From an uncultured Christensenella sp. (GTDB taxonomy: Bacteria; Bacillota; Clostridia; Christensenellales; UBA1242): 64,000 bases of DNA. The DNA lies in assembly GCA_910586385.1 (NCBI GenBank), contig CAJUGX010000004.1, positions 1 to 64,000 on the forward strand, written 5' to 3'. Position numbers and translations under genes: made by a program. The notes beneath the pieces were generated by a model that did no database searches, was not told the DNA's origin, and worked only from the letters and a program-made list of their open reading frames with translations. Shown piece by piece: positions 24,081-32,977 of this stretch (the first letter of the stretch is position 1; every line of letters begins with the position of its first letter).

Positions 24081-25200
24081 GTTCTCCAATCTCCTCTTGT
24101 GTAATGATGCAATAGTTGACAATTGTCACACCGCTCAGATGTCTAAGCGTATAATACTCTTCAATTATTTTATCACAGTTAGAGCATTTTTCCAAGGCTT
24201 TTTCCCGTGCTTTTTCCACATACTCTTCCTTTACATCTTCAAAATTGCTGTCAACCACTCTTTCTTTCAACTCGAAATACTTTGTCTTCTTCAATTTGAA
24301 TGGCAAAAAGTTGTTTTTTGACAAATCGCTCTCGCTATTCTCCGTCTCATATCTTTCAAAAATGTTCTCTGTCTCAAATCGATAAATCTCAAGTCCAAAC
24401 AATGTGACAACGCTCTCTTCGCAAGTCCTACCCGTCCTATAGACCTCTACAAAATGGTCATAGTGATCCACACTGCCCTCGTTGTAGACATCGGCATAAA
24501 TCACTGCCTTTGCCGCGGTTTTCATAAGTTCGCCGGATGAGTCCAAAGTGTATGGCTCAACCAAAACATCTCCCTCTTTCACAACATCACCCACCTTTAC
24601 TTTGAGTGTGCCAGAGATGAGGTCGATTTTTGTTATCTTTGCGTTTTTGGTTGAAACAATCGGCTTAAACTCACCATATTTCTCATCAGGAAGCAGTTTT
24701 TCTTTTATGTTTACAACCAGCGTCTGCCCCTTTATCATGCAAGAGACAAAACTGATTTCATCAAACTCTTTCAAAAGCGCAACCTCAACATCTCTCGTCT
24801 TCAACTTGGATTTTTGCCTTTTGAAGTTTGAGTTTATATAAGTCACAACCTCCCCTTTGTCAAGTTTGTCCGTGCCCAAAATTTGATATTGCAAGATGAA
24901 TTGACTTTGCACAACAAAGAAAATCAAAACAACAATCACCGCAAAAATCAGCCCAAAGGATGTCCAGACTTTTGTTGCATTTGACAGCACTCCAGAGTGC
25001 TTTATTTTCAAAATCTCAATATCTTTCTCTTTGAGCAATTTCTCCACTTTCTTGTGCTGCGAAAAACTGCATGAAAAACAGACTTCTTTCTCATTGAGCC
25101 TTTCGACGTTTGTAATGTTGAAGTCCTTGATTATCACATTGAAAAGTTTTTCTTGATTGAGCGTTTTTATATGGAATTTGGTTTCATTTTTTGTCTTCAT
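24070..25200 (-). CDS. yqfD: Sporulation protein YqfD
   Basis: A 376-residue membrane protein needed for sporulation in bacilli, with unknown activity. ATG at 25200 overlaps the yqfC TGA in a TGATG arrangement. An N-terminal cytoplasmic part of about 80 residues precedes one transmembrane helix (SFGLIFAVIVVLIFFVVQSQ). A large external part follows, with the YqfD-typical QILGTDKLDKGEV and DLISGTLKVKVGDVVKEGDVLV (a biotinyl-like hairpin). The C-terminus is charged. Family assignment is supported by yqfC immediately upstream. Confidence 0.88.
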   Translation of the reverse strand: MKTKNETKFHIKTLNQEKLFNVIIKDFNITNVERLNEKEVCFSCSFSQHKKVEKLLKEKDIEILKIKHSGVLSNATKVWTSFGLIFAVIVVLIFFVVQSQFILQYQILGTDKLDKGEVVTYINSNFKRQKSKLKTRDVEVALLKEFDEISFVSCMIKGQTLVVNIKEKLLPDEKYGEFKPIVSTKNAKITKIDLISGTLKVKVGDVVKEGDVLVEPYTLDSSGELMKTAAKAVIYADVYNEGSVDHYDHFVEVYRTGRTCEESVVTLFGLEIYRFETENIFERYETENSESDLSKNNFLPFKLKKTKYFELKERVVDSNFEDVKEEYVEKAREKALEKCSNCDKIIEEYYTLRHLSGVTIVNYCIITQEEIGEHVG

Positions 25201-25463
25201 CAAACTTGCTCCACTTTCTTGATTTGCCCGCAAATTTTCAGGGTATTTTCGCTCAGTTCCGCCAAGACGAGGTCTTTGCCTTCTACAATCACTACCGCCC
25301 TTTTAACCTTGAATGAAATGATTTCTTTTGAAAGTGTAACAAGCCCCATATGCCCTTCTGCATACAGAATTCGCCCAGATATATTGACCAAATTGAAAAT
25401 GTCTAATTCCATTTTGTTTGTCGTTTTAAGATTCTCTTTTATCTCATTAAAAAAGTTAAACAT
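25200..25463 (-). CDS. yqfC: Sporulation protein YqfC (YabP/YqfC family)
   Basis: An 87-residue protein with the YabP/YqfC pattern: ELDIFNLVNISGRILYAEGH and the later LVTLSKEIISFKVKRAVVIV. Members are small and act in spore formation. The stop overlaps the yqfD start. A TATAAT-like sequence lies about 30 bp upstream on the minus strand, but no convincing -35 is seen. With YqfD and YtxC it suggests that the organism, or its recent ancestors, sporulated. Confidence 0.85.
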   Translation of the reverse strand: MFNFFNEIKENLKTTNKMELDIFNLVNISGRILYAEGHMGLVTLSKEIISFKVKRAVVIVEGKDLVLAELSENTLKICGQIKKVEQV

Positions 25464-25509
25464 AATGCACCCTGCAATATTTTATGTTTGTGTCAGATTA
25501 TAAAGAATA

Positions 25510-25540
25510 AAAAAGTGAAGATTTCATCAATCTTCACCAT
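25510..25540 (-). terminator. Terminator of the floA operon, overlapping a gene end
   Basis: GTGAAGATT/AATCTTCAC stem followed by six T on the minus strand. The hairpin starts within the last codons of the gene ending at 25527. Confidence 0.75.
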
Positions 25541-26096
25541 TTTTCCTTTCAAAAATATCATTCAAAATGAAGTCTTGTACGGTCGGAGAAAGGTCCTTAA
25601 TCATCTCTGCGACTTGCTCTCTCGTCTTCCCTTTCAACTTGTCAAAATCGAAATTCATGAGCGCGTCAATGTCGTTTTGATCATCTTCTGAAAGATCGTC
25701 TATCTCATGACTTTCTTGCTCTTCTTTCAAAAATTTTTCATAGTCTTCCATCTTGCTTTCAAAAAGACTTTCATCTATGTCAAAATCAGTCTTTCCGTTG
25801 AAAGAATGCGGATCACCAACATCCGATGCATTTGAAAATTCATCCAGTGAAAAATCTTCAAGTTCTGCCTCTATCTTTTTCTCTTCTTTAACAACTTCCT
25901 CTTCAGCTGCTTTCAAGTCTCTTTCAAGCTGTTGCTCTGCTTCTTCTTTCTCATTTTTTTTCTTCTTTTTTTGTTTTTCAATTTTTGGTGACGACAACTG
26001 TTCAAGCGTCTTTTTTCTCTTTCTTGTCACCCAACAAAAGTAGAAGACAACAAGTCCACAAACAACAACTATTGCCACGATATACAATGCAATCAT
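25527..26096 (-). CDS. Unknown membrane-anchored coiled-coil protein, partner of floA
   Basis: A 189-residue protein not recognised as a known family. Residues 4-24 form a transmembrane helix (IVAIVVVCGLVVFYFCW). RKRKK marks the cytoplasmic side. Next is a Lys/Glu-rich coiled coil (about 40-80), then an acidic stretch with repeated DFSLDEF/DFDIDES-like patterns. A conserved-looking C-terminal motif resembles the FliG/MgtE-type helix (GKTREQVAEMIKDLSPTVQ). It starts 6 bp after the floA stop, so it is co-expressed with the flotillin and may be a membrane-domain partner. Confidence 0.65.
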   Translation of the reverse strand: MIALYIVAIVVVCGLVVFYFCWVTRKRKKTLEQLSSPKIEKQKKKKKNEKEEAEQQLERDLKAAEEEVVKEEKKIEAELEDFSLDEFSNASDVGDPHSFNGKTDFDIDESLFESKMEDYEKFLKEEQESHEIDDLSEDDQNDIDALMNFDFDKLKGKTREQVAEMIKDLSPTVQDFILNDIFERKNGED

Positions 26097-26102
26097 AAAA
26101 CT

Positions 26103-27089
26103 CTACCTTCTGTTTGGATTATCTTTTTTTTCGAGTAATTTTCTCCTCATTTCAGTGTCTGCTTGCAAGTTTTCAAGTTTGTAATAATCAATCACATCCT
26201 TAATCTTTCCCTCTTCAATGGCTTTGATGATTGCCTTTGGCACTTCCGCCTCGTTTGCAATCGTCTTTGCTCTCATCTCTTCCGATTTTGCTTTCATCTC
26301 TTGTTCGACAGCGACAGCCATCAATCTTCTGTTTTCAAGTTGATTTGCAGAAATAATTCTCTGTTTTTCAATCTGTTCTTTTTCTGCAAGCAGGGCCTTG
26401 TTTACTCCCAAATCAATATGAATAACATCGGCAGAAACCAACTCATATTTTGAGTCATCGTCTATGCTGGCATCGAAAATTGCCTTATCCAAAACTTGCG
26501 GTCTTGAAAGAAGAGAACTCGCTCTCTCAGAATTTGCAATCTTGGTGACAACTGCTTCAACCGCTCTTGCAGAGATTGTATCCACATTGACGCCACTCAA
26601 AAAGTTGTCAACCTTTGTTTTGAGTGTCAATGAGATTTTGACATTGATTTCTTGATTGTCTTGAGTGACGCCAGTAATAAGTGGCACTTCAACGACTTTT
26701 GGATTGACACATTCCTTGACTACTTCAAGAAAGTTCATCCCCGCAATATCGACAGCTTTTGCGAAATCTAAATCAATGTTCAGTTTTGCACTCTTTGCTG
26801 CATTGAGCCCCTCAACAATGTTCATTGGGTGTCCACCACCCGCTGAGATTAGTTCGAGTTGATAAAGCGAGATTTTGAGTCGTGATTTTTTTGACAAAAT
26901 GTATGCTTTGACAATCTCAACATACTCTTGCTTTCGAAGTTTCATGCTGATAAGTTTGAATGCAGAAACATAAACGCCAGAAAAAATTGCCATAAAGTAC
27001 GCTTTCTTTGGCATCATGATAAATATAACGAGGAAAAAAATAAAAATGATACCTGCCAAGACTACGGCAGCGATTTCTCCACTATTCAT
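26103..27089 (-). CDS. floA: Flotillin-like protein FloA
   Basis: A scaffold of functional membrane microdomains. ATG at 27089 follows AGGAGAGG; the codon before it is TTG. The 328-residue protein starts with a membrane helix (IAAVVLAGIIFIFFLVIFIM), then the PHB/SPFH domain. It contains the FloA-specific GGGHPMNIVEGL and QDNQEINVKISLTLKTKVDN. Glu/Ala-rich coiled coil near the C-terminus (EKEQIEKQRIISANQLENRR) supports oligomerisation. In bacilli yqfA/floA sits beside yqfC-yqfD, as here. Confidence 0.94.
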   Translation of the reverse strand: MNSGEIAAVVLAGIIFIFFLVIFIMMPKKAYFMAIFSGVYVSAFKLISMKLRKQEYVEIVKAYILSKKSRLKISLYQLELISAGGGHPMNIVEGLNAAKSAKLNIDLDFAKAVDIAGMNFLEVVKECVNPKVVEVPLITGVTQDNQEINVKISLTLKTKVDNFLSGVNVDTISARAVEAVVTKIANSERASSLLSRPQVLDKAIFDASIDDDSKYELVSADVIHIDLGVNKALLAEKEQIEKQRIISANQLENRRLMAVAVEQEMKAKSEEMRAKTIANEAEVPKAIIKAIEEGKIKDVIDYYKLENLQADTEMRRKLLEKKDNPNRR

Positions 27090-27155
27090 CAAACCTCTCC
27101 TATCTTCTCTTATTCTAACACAAAAATAGATGTTTGTCTACACCCAAAACAAAAG

Positions 27156-27180
27156 AAAAAGAGCAATTTTGCTCTTTTTC
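27156..27180 (-). terminator. Terminator after the large lipoprotein gene
   Basis: Symmetrical AAAAAGAGCAATTTTGCTC stem with T run, between the 27182 gene and floA. Confidence 0.75.
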
Positions 27181-27181
27181 T

Positions 27182-29302
27182 TTAGAAATCATCTTCATCA
27201 AAATCTTCATCAATGTCAGGCTCAGCATTTGGATCTTGATGCTCTGTGACTGTCCTCAAACAAACCTTGAAGTCATAACTTACTCCGCTCTTGCTTGGAT
27301 CTTTGACAATATCGAAATATACTTCGATAAAACTGCATCCGCCATCACCTGCAAACATGGTTTCGTTCAAAGTGCCGTATTGTCCACCTGACTCTGAGTT
27401 GTTGAGTTTGTAGTATTTTCTAGCATTGTCATATCCAGACAAATATTTTGAAGCCTTGATTGCGGATTCATCAATATTTGTTCCACTTACAAATGGATTG
27501 AGTACGCCTCCACCAATTGTGTTGTCGAACTCTCTAAACTCAACGCTTCCTTCCTCAAGGAAAACTTGATATGGACCATCTTCCCCTTCACCAACCATAA
27601 ACATTGATTGGTCAGAAATGTCCTCACCATGTTCATCCTTCTGAGTCCCAGACTTGCCATATACAATTTTCATTTCTGCTTGTTCATCAACAACAACCTT
27701 GTTTTGCTTGTGGTCATAATATCTGAAACCAACATTGATAGTCAGTTCGTCAAGCATTGTCTTTGTAGGATCATTGTTTTCATAATACTCAAAGTCAAGC
27801 CACAAGTCTCCCAGAGTTTTTCCAATGAGTTCTTCCCCTGGATAGATAATTAAACTCTGATATTCTGCAGCTTCAATGTTTTTGAAAAGTTCTGAGTCAT
27901 CATTTACATGGACGCCATCGACAATTGTGTCATAGTTTCCAAAGAAATAATTTCCTTTATACTCTGTGATCATTGATGCGGAGAATCCATTGCTTAGAGA
28001 AAGGTAATCAATTTTTCCATCCTCACCCATTGTTGCACCGATTGGTGCTTGCTCGCAAGCATATCTTACAACATTGTTGACGATTGCTTCATAGTTTCTG
28101 TTGAACTCAAGTGTGTAAGGAGGTTTGTCTGTGATAGGTCCATTGTTGTTTGCTGTGTTGTATTTCTCAAGGCTGACATTGACAACATCAGGGCTGTTTG
28201 AACCAATCACTTTTTCCAAGATAAATCTTGTGATTTGTTGAAGGTTTTTCTCAACAACACCAACATAACCACCAATCTCTTGGTATCTGCTTTTTGCAAA
28301 TGCAAGAGCATCAACAACCGAAACATTTGTCCCAACACCTGGCACAGCGGCAACAGTCATGCCAGAGACATAACCATCATTTCCGTGCTTAACATCAAAA
28401 GTGAAGTATGGTGCATCAGTTGGATTTTCAACACCTACAATCACTTGCCCGTCGTTGTCATATGTGTGATAATCATATCCAAGCACAAACATGTAGATTG
28501 CATACTCCAAAGCGTCCTGGAAGAAGTTTTTTGCGGTTGAAGCAGCACTTTCCTCAACAACTGTTTCATAATATGGTGATTTGTAATAGTTTACAATGTT
28601 TGGAATGATTGTATCTTGTTTAGACTCTGCTGCACCAACATAAGAGTCTTTGAAATTTGGATATCGCGAATCCAAATTATTGTTGTATGCATTCAACCAA
28701 TTCCCACTGAAAGTCACCTTCGCGGTATTTCCTGTCTGAGAATATGTTGAAGGTGAGATTGTTTGGAAGAAGATTTTATCCGTGTTGTCTTTGATTGACC
28801 AATTCCAAGACTTGTCAAGTTCCAAATATACGGTTTCGCTTGAAGGATTTGTTGCTGTATTTGAAGCATAGAAACTTTCAACTCTGCTGATTGTATATCT
28901 CATGCTGTCATAGAGATAATATTTTTCATTTCCAGAGAATTTTCCATATGTAGTATTTGCGTCTCCCTTCAGAGCAACAAAATCATCTTTTGACAAGGAT
29001 GTTGTATCAGCATTTATGATATTACTATCAAAATCATCTCCTTTTTCATTTCCTGTATAACCCTCATAAAGGTATCCCAAGATGTTTGCCGCGTAAAGAT
29101 TGTAATAATGCTCAGAGAATTCTCCCACCGCTTCGGCAAAAGAATATCCTGTTGGTCTTGAAAGGACTTTTGTTCCATCCAACACTGCGATGTCATCACC
29201 AGAGCCATCAGAACCGCCCCCTGCGGAACATCCCACAAACAGGAGAAACATACAGCAGAACATAAAAGACAAAATCTGATAAATTCTCTTCTTTTTCTTC
29301 AT
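27182..29302 (-). CDS. Large lipoprotein of unknown function
   Basis: A 706-residue protein with a lipoprotein signal peptide (KKKKR start, hydrophobic core, FVGCSAGGG; Cys near 25). A Gly/Ser/Asp linker follows. The rest is rich in Tyr, Asn and Asp and looks globular and extracellular. I recognise no catalytic motif. Residues 45-75 (PTGYSFAEAVGEFSEHYYN) and the C-terminal acidic end DPNAEPDIDEDFDEDDF are distinctive. It lies next to another large unknown lipoprotein (29404-30927) with its own terminator, so the two are separate units. A substrate-binding or surface-structural role is possible but not shown. Confidence 0.7.
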   Translation of the reverse strand: MKKKKRIYQILSFMFCCMFLLFVGCSAGGGSDGSGDDIAVLDGTKVLSRPTGYSFAEAVGEFSEHYYNLYAANILGYLYEGYTGNEKGDDFDSNIINADTTSLSKDDFVALKGDANTTYGKFSGNEKYYLYDSMRYTISRVESFYASNTATNPSSETVYLELDKSWNWSIKDNTDKIFFQTISPSTYSQTGNTAKVTFSGNWLNAYNNNLDSRYPNFKDSYVGAAESKQDTIIPNIVNYYKSPYYETVVEESAASTAKNFFQDALEYAIYMFVLGYDYHTYDNDGQVIVGVENPTDAPYFTFDVKHGNDGYVSGMTVAAVPGVGTNVSVVDALAFAKSRYQEIGGYVGVVEKNLQQITRFILEKVIGSNSPDVVNVSLEKYNTANNNGPITDKPPYTLEFNRNYEAIVNNVVRYACEQAPIGATMGEDGKIDYLSLSNGFSASMITEYKGNYFFGNYDTIVDGVHVNDDSELFKNIEAAEYQSLIIYPGEELIGKTLGDLWLDFEYYENNDPTKTMLDELTINVGFRYYDHKQNKVVVDEQAEMKIVYGKSGTQKDEHGEDISDQSMFMVGEGEDGPYQVFLEEGSVEFREFDNTIGGGVLNPFVSGTNIDESAIKASKYLSGYDNARKYYKLNNSESGGQYGTLNETMFAGDGGCSFIEVYFDIVKDPSKSGVSYDFKVCLRTVTEHQDPNAEPDIDEDFDEDDF

Positions 29303-29367
29303 AGTTTTATCTTACCACATTTGTCTGAAAAAAACAATATTTTTTGTTGAAAATTTCACACACAACA

Positions 29368-29399
29368 AAAAAGGTCTGATCAGATGATCAAACCTTTCA
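29368..29399 (-). terminator. Terminator of the 29404 lipoprotein gene
   Basis: AAAGGTTTGATCA-TC-TGATCAGACCTTT on the minus strand, followed by T run. Confidence 0.85.
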
Positions 29400-29403
29400 G
29401 ATT

Positions 29404-30927
29404 TTATATACTTTTCCCATTGTTTGAGGACAACACAGCGACATTCTTTGCAACATTATTTTTTGCTTTTTCTTCCTCTTTGAAGAATTGATTGTCAATA
29501 TTTTGTTCTATATCCATCTTATAAACAACAAATTTGTTGTTTTTATCTTTTTCTTTGTTCAAAACAGTGTTTTCAAATGAGTCAAGGTTTGTTGTTGCAA
29601 CATTCATGCTGACAATCACCGGTTGTCCGTTTCCATCCTTGATTATTCCGACAAGTCCCTTACGGTGAGTATATCCAAGGTCAAGTCCAGCTTGCCCATC
29701 CAAACCATCACCAAACTCAAACACTGCAAGCACTTCTGAATTTGCATATCTATCTTTTGGCTCACCTTTTTTGTTGTAGCCAGAAACTTGAACACCATCA
29801 ACAGCAACCTTGTCAAGTGCCTTTCCAAAGACTTCTTTCAAAACTGCTTGATGTTCTGCATCCATCGAAGCATCGTAGTCAATACGAATAAGTTCATATC
29901 CCAAAACAAACTCTGTTGTTTGTCTTGTTATTTCGCTAACCCATGCCTCTTTGCTATCACCAATTTCACCAACAGATGATTTCTCAATTTTGAAAATTTC
30001 AATAATTTTATTGTTTGAGAATTGTGCAACTGTACCTATTTCAATGGTATCACCCTCAGTAGAAACATACAAAATATCATCTACAGAAACTCCTACACCA
30101 GATGAAAACTTGTTGAGCAAAGTCTTTCCACTTTCATCTTCAGTGTTCATGGCTGTTTTCAAAATTTCTCCAAGAAGTTTGCTGTTGTAAGTGCGTACGC
30201 CTTGAGCATCAACTGTATAAATCTTGTCTCCAGGCACAACTGGTTTTTCTGGATCAACAGGCTTAACTGGAGATGATTCATCTTTGATTTGAGAGTTATC
30301 AATGACAGGGAAAGTTGTCTTGTTGACTGCCTCCACAACGCAGATTTTGTTTGAATCATCAAAAACAACAGCATCATCTGACACAGTTGCTGAGTATTGT
30401 TTACCATCAAGCTCGACAATATATTTTTCAGAATCTTCGTCATATGAAACGATATTTGCATTTTGCATATCTTTCAAGATATATTCATCAGTATCAAAAG
30501 CATCAATGTTTGTCTTGTGATAATATCCGTCATCCTCATACTTAAGCTGATATGAAGAGCCATTCTCGGTGTACCAAATGGTCTCATAACCACTGCCAAC
30601 TTCATAGAAACAAACCTTGTCTCCATCAATTTGGTAAATAGTTGCTGTTCCGTCCGCAGTGACACTGTATGTGTAATTTCTTCTCAATCCCATGTTTGCA
30701 ACAAAAACATCATAAGCTTCTGTTGGGATTTGATCTCCAGGTTCTTCTGGACCTGGTGTCACAATTGGTGGGTTAACTGGTGGATTATCCGGTGCCTCAA
30801 TCCCTGGACCTGGATTCACAGGTTCTGTTGGTGTTTTTCCATCACCACATGCAGTGAGTGAAATAAACGAAAGTCCCATAACTGTTGCCAACACAAGTGG
30901 AGCCAATCTTTTTTCAAACTTACTCAT
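29404..30927 (-). CDS. Lipoprotein with proline-rich linker, unknown function
   Basis: A 507-residue protein. The signal peptide ends in the lipobox LTACGDG. A Pro-rich spacer follows (PTEPVNPGPG, NPPVNPPIV, PGPEEPGD), which can span the cell wall. A first domain (about 70-205) has repeated strand patterns (YTYSVTADGTATIYQIDGDK). A second Pro/Lys linker (KPVDPEKPVVPGD) precedes a C-terminal domain with YDASMDAEHQAVLKEVFGKAL. No family is recognised. AGGAGG precedes the ATG. The layout is that of a surface-exposed two-domain lipoprotein. Confidence 0.72.
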   Translation of the reverse strand: MSKFEKRLAPLVLATVMGLSFISLTACGDGKTPTEPVNPGPGIEAPDNPPVNPPIVTPGPEEPGDQIPTEAYDVFVANMGLRRNYTYSVTADGTATIYQIDGDKVCFYEVGSGYETIWYTENGSSYQLKYEDDGYYHKTNIDAFDTDEYILKDMQNANIVSYDEDSEKYIVELDGKQYSATVSDDAVVFDDSNKICVVEAVNKTTFPVIDNSQIKDESSPVKPVDPEKPVVPGDKIYTVDAQGVRTYNSKLLGEILKTAMNTEDESGKTLLNKFSSGVGVSVDDILYVSTEGDTIEIGTVAQFSNNKIIEIFKIEKSSVGEIGDSKEAWVSEITRQTTEFVLGYELIRIDYDASMDAEHQAVLKEVFGKALDKVAVDGVQVSGYNKKGEPKDRYANSEVLAVFEFGDGLDGQAGLDLGYTHRKGLVGIIKDGNGQPVIVSMNVATTNLDSFENTVLNKEKDKNNKFVVYKMDIEQNIDNQFFKEEEKAKNNVAKNVAVLSSNNGKSI

Positions 30928-31006
30928 AAAATATCCTCCTAAAATACTTAGTCAAATACATTTTAGCACCAAAATCATTATTTTGCAATGCTTTTTGTAA
31001 AATTTT

Positions 31007-31834
31007 TTACATTCCTGCTCTCATAAAGAAAAATAAATATTGTTGCGCATAGCCCGAAAACTCTCCAAACTCTGCAACAAGTTTTTGTCTGACTTTTTCT
31101 CTGTTTGGGATGTGAGTATAAAATCTGTCGTACATTTGTTCGATCCATGTGTCAACAGGAAAGACATCTCCTCTCCCATAACCAAACAAAAGCACACAAT
31201 CTGCCACCTTTGGACCGATGCCCATAAGCGTGAGCAGTTTTTTCCTAAGTTCTCCCGTCGAAAGTTTTCCCCACGCCAAAAGAGTCTGCTCATCCACTTG
31301 GCGAAGCACTTCATACAGATATTTCGCACGATAACCCGCTCCAAGTTCTGCAAAGTCTGCCTCTGTTGCCGTCATCAACTGCTCTCTTGTAGGGAAGGCA
31401 AAATATCCATTCATCTTGCTGCCATATCTTTCTTTTATGCGATTCAAGATAAGTTTGATTCTCTTGATGTTGTTGTTTGCGGAAACAATAAATGAAATCA
31501 TCGTTTCAAACAAATCTTGCTTCAAGATTCTTATCCCATGTCCATACTCAATCGGACTTTTCAAAATGTCATATTTTGACAACTTCTTTTTGATTTGCCC
31601 ATAGTCGGTTTTCAAATCAAAATATTCTTCAAAATACCTTGGCTCGGCGGTCTCAATCACAAATCCATTTTCCATCTCAACAATCTTTGCACACTTGTCT
31701 TTTGAAGATACAACATAATTTCCGTTTTCATCCTTATCGAAAGAAAAAACCTGCCCACATTCCAAAATGTGTTCTGGATTGAAATCATCTTTTCCAATGA
31801 CAATAATTCTATTTTTTTCCAATGTATACTTCAT
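31007..31834 (-). CDS. 8-oxoguanine DNA glycosylase/AP lyase (OGG1-type)
   Basis: Removes oxidised guanine from DNA and cleaves the abasic site. ATG at 31834 is preferred, with GGGTGAG ahead; a GTG three codons earlier is possible. The 275-residue protein has the OGG1-like N-terminal domain (LECGQVFSF). The helix-hairpin-helix-GPD core has LMGIGPKVADCVLLFGYG, where Lys is the Schiff-base nucleophile, and FPVDTWIEQ, where Asp is catalytic. No iron-sulphur cluster Cys motif is seen at the C-terminus. It is downstream of the rplU-prp-rpmA unit, 45 bp away. Confidence 0.9.
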   Translation of the reverse strand: MKYTLEKNRIIVIGKDDFNPEHILECGQVFSFDKDENGNYVVSSKDKCAKIVEMENGFVIETAEPRYFEEYFDLKTDYGQIKKKLSKYDILKSPIEYGHGIRILKQDLFETMISFIVSANNNIKRIKLILNRIKERYGSKMNGYFAFPTREQLMTATEADFAELGAGYRAKYLYEVLRQVDEQTLLAWGKLSTGELRKKLLTLMGIGPKVADCVLLFGYGRGDVFPVDTWIEQMYDRFYTHIPNREKVRQKLVAEFGEFSGYAQQYLFFFMRAGM

Positions 31835-31879
31835 ACCACTCACCCAAAAGAAAAAGGACTCCGTATGAGCCCTTAAACA

Positions 31880-32152
31880 TTATTCAGCAACAACTGAAAC
31901 GATATCTTTTCCTTTGCCTTTTCCGAATTGAACTTTTCCATCTTTAAGAGCGAAAAGAGTATAATCTTTTCCAATCCCAACATTTGTGCCAGGATAAATC
32001 TTTGTGCCTCTTTGTCTAACAATAATGGAACCAGCAGTTACAAATTCGCCAGCGTAAGCCTTCACGCCAAGACGTTGACCTTTTGAATCTCTACCATTTT
32101 TTGTGCTACCGCCACCTTTGTGGTGCGCAAAAAGTTGTAAATTAACAAACAT
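31880..32152 (-). CDS. rpmA: 50S ribosomal protein L27 (with cleavable N-terminus)
   Basis: ATG at 32152 gives MFVNLQLFAHHKGGGSTKNG. The LQLFA extension before HHKGGG is removed by the Prp protease in Firmicutes, so the mature protein starts at the second His region near the peptidyl-transferase centre. The 90-residue length is normal. The protease gene prp lies directly upstream, and the reading frames overlap by 11 bp. Third gene of rplU-prp-rpmA. Confidence 0.97.
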   Translation of the reverse strand: MFVNLQLFAHHKGGGSTKNGRDSKGQRLGVKAYAGEFVTAGSIIVRQRGTKIYPGTNVGIGKDYTLFALKDGKVQFGKGKGKDIVSVVAE

Positions 32153-32465
32153 CTTCTCTAACCTCCATTCTAACATTTTTATCATAATTTTTTGCAATAT
32201 CTTCAAGAGTTTTCTCCATGGCACTCAAAATTGCTTGAGCCTCGACATTTTGAAAGTCTTTCAACACAACATGCAAATAAGCTTCTTTGCAGTCAAACTC
32301 AACATCAAGTCTCAAAACTTCTTTGAGTCCAATCAACCCCATCTGTCCTGCGGTCGAAACTCCTGCACAGACAATGTCGTTGTCCTCTTCTGCATAGCCA
32401 CTGTGTCCCTTGATTTGATATTCACAAATCTTTCCATTTTTTTTGAAAATCGTAATCTTAGTCAT
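32142..32465 (-). CDS. prp: Ribosomal-processing cysteine protease Prp
   Basis: Cleaves the N-terminal extension of L27 (gene immediately downstream). The 107-residue protein carries the catalytic His in KGHSGYAEE and the catalytic Cys in NDIVCAGVSTAG, the two Prp hallmarks. The gene lies between rplU and rpmA, with 1 bp to rplU and an 11-bp overlap with rpmA. This is the standard Firmicutes order (ysxB). Confidence 0.95.
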   Translation of the reverse strand: MTKITIFKKNGKICEYQIKGHSGYAEEDNDIVCAGVSTAGQMGLIGLKEVLRLDVEFDCKEAYLHVVLKDFQNVEAQAILSAMEKTLEDIAKNYDKNVRMEVREDVC

Positions 32466-32466
32466 A

Positions 32467-32775
32467 TTACATCTTTACTGAAACAATTTTGATTTCTGTC
32501 CAAGGTTGTCTATGACCTTGCTTGCTACGAACGTTTTTCTTAGGTTTGTATTTGAAAACTACAACTTTATCACCTTTTCCGTGAGCGAGCACTTCTGCAA
32601 CTACTTCTGCACCTTTAACTAATGGCGAACCAGCAACAGTCTTTTTTCCATCAGAAACGAGCAAAACATCGAGATTGATTTTGCTTCCAACTTCACCGTT
32701 AAGTTTTTCAACTTTAAGCACATCGTTTTCTGTAACATTGTATTGCTTTCCACCAGTTTGAACTACTGCAAACAT
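32467..32775 (-). CDS. rplU: 50S ribosomal protein L21
   Basis: ATG at 32775 gives MFAVVQTGGKQYNV; GAGGAGGT lies upstream. The 102-residue length matches L21, and FKYKPKKNVRSKQGHRQP is the conserved C-terminal signature. L21 binds 23S rRNA. First gene of the rplU-prp-rpmA operon behind a structured leader and a consensus promoter. Confidence 0.97.
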   Translation of the reverse strand: MFAVVQTGGKQYNVTENDVLKVEKLNGEVGSKINLDVLLVSDGKKTVAGSPLVKGAEVVAEVLAHGKGDKVVVFKYKPKKNVRSKQGHRQPWTEIKIVSVKM

Positions 32776-32779
32776 CTTT

Positions 32780-32893
32780 TCTTTACCTCCTCTAACCAAA
32801 CTCGCTGTCATCCTAGGTGGCAACGTCACAAACTTCGCTCATGCTAATCTGTGTGTCACACTTCCAAAACCCGATACAAGCGGATACCTTGGT
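32780..32893 (-). promoter_or_regulatory. L21-type ribosomal protein leader
   Basis: The roughly 115-nt 5' leader of rplU can fold and contains GTATCCGCTTGTATCGGG, AAGTGTGACACAC and ACCTAGGATGACAGC. These resemble pieces of the L21 leader found ahead of rplU in Firmicutes, where L21 is thought to bind its own mRNA. The assignment is by position and remembered motifs, not by a covariance-model search. Confidence 0.6.
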
Positions 32894-32922
32894 ATTTTAA
32901 CAAAAAGGAAGAAATTTGTCAA
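32894..32922 (-). promoter_or_regulatory. Promoter of rplU-prp-rpmA
   Basis: Minus strand TTGACA (32922-32917), 17-nt spacer, TAAAAT (32899-32894). Confidence 0.83.
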
Positions 32923-32944
32923 GTATTTTTATCACAAAGAATAA

Positions 32945-32976
32945 GAAAAACACTTTGATTCCTCAAAGTGTTTTAA
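32945..32976 (-). terminator. Terminator of the 32978 gene
   Basis: AAAACACTTTGA/TCAAAGTGTTTT perfect 12-bp stem. Confidence 0.8.
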
Positions 32977-32977
32977 A

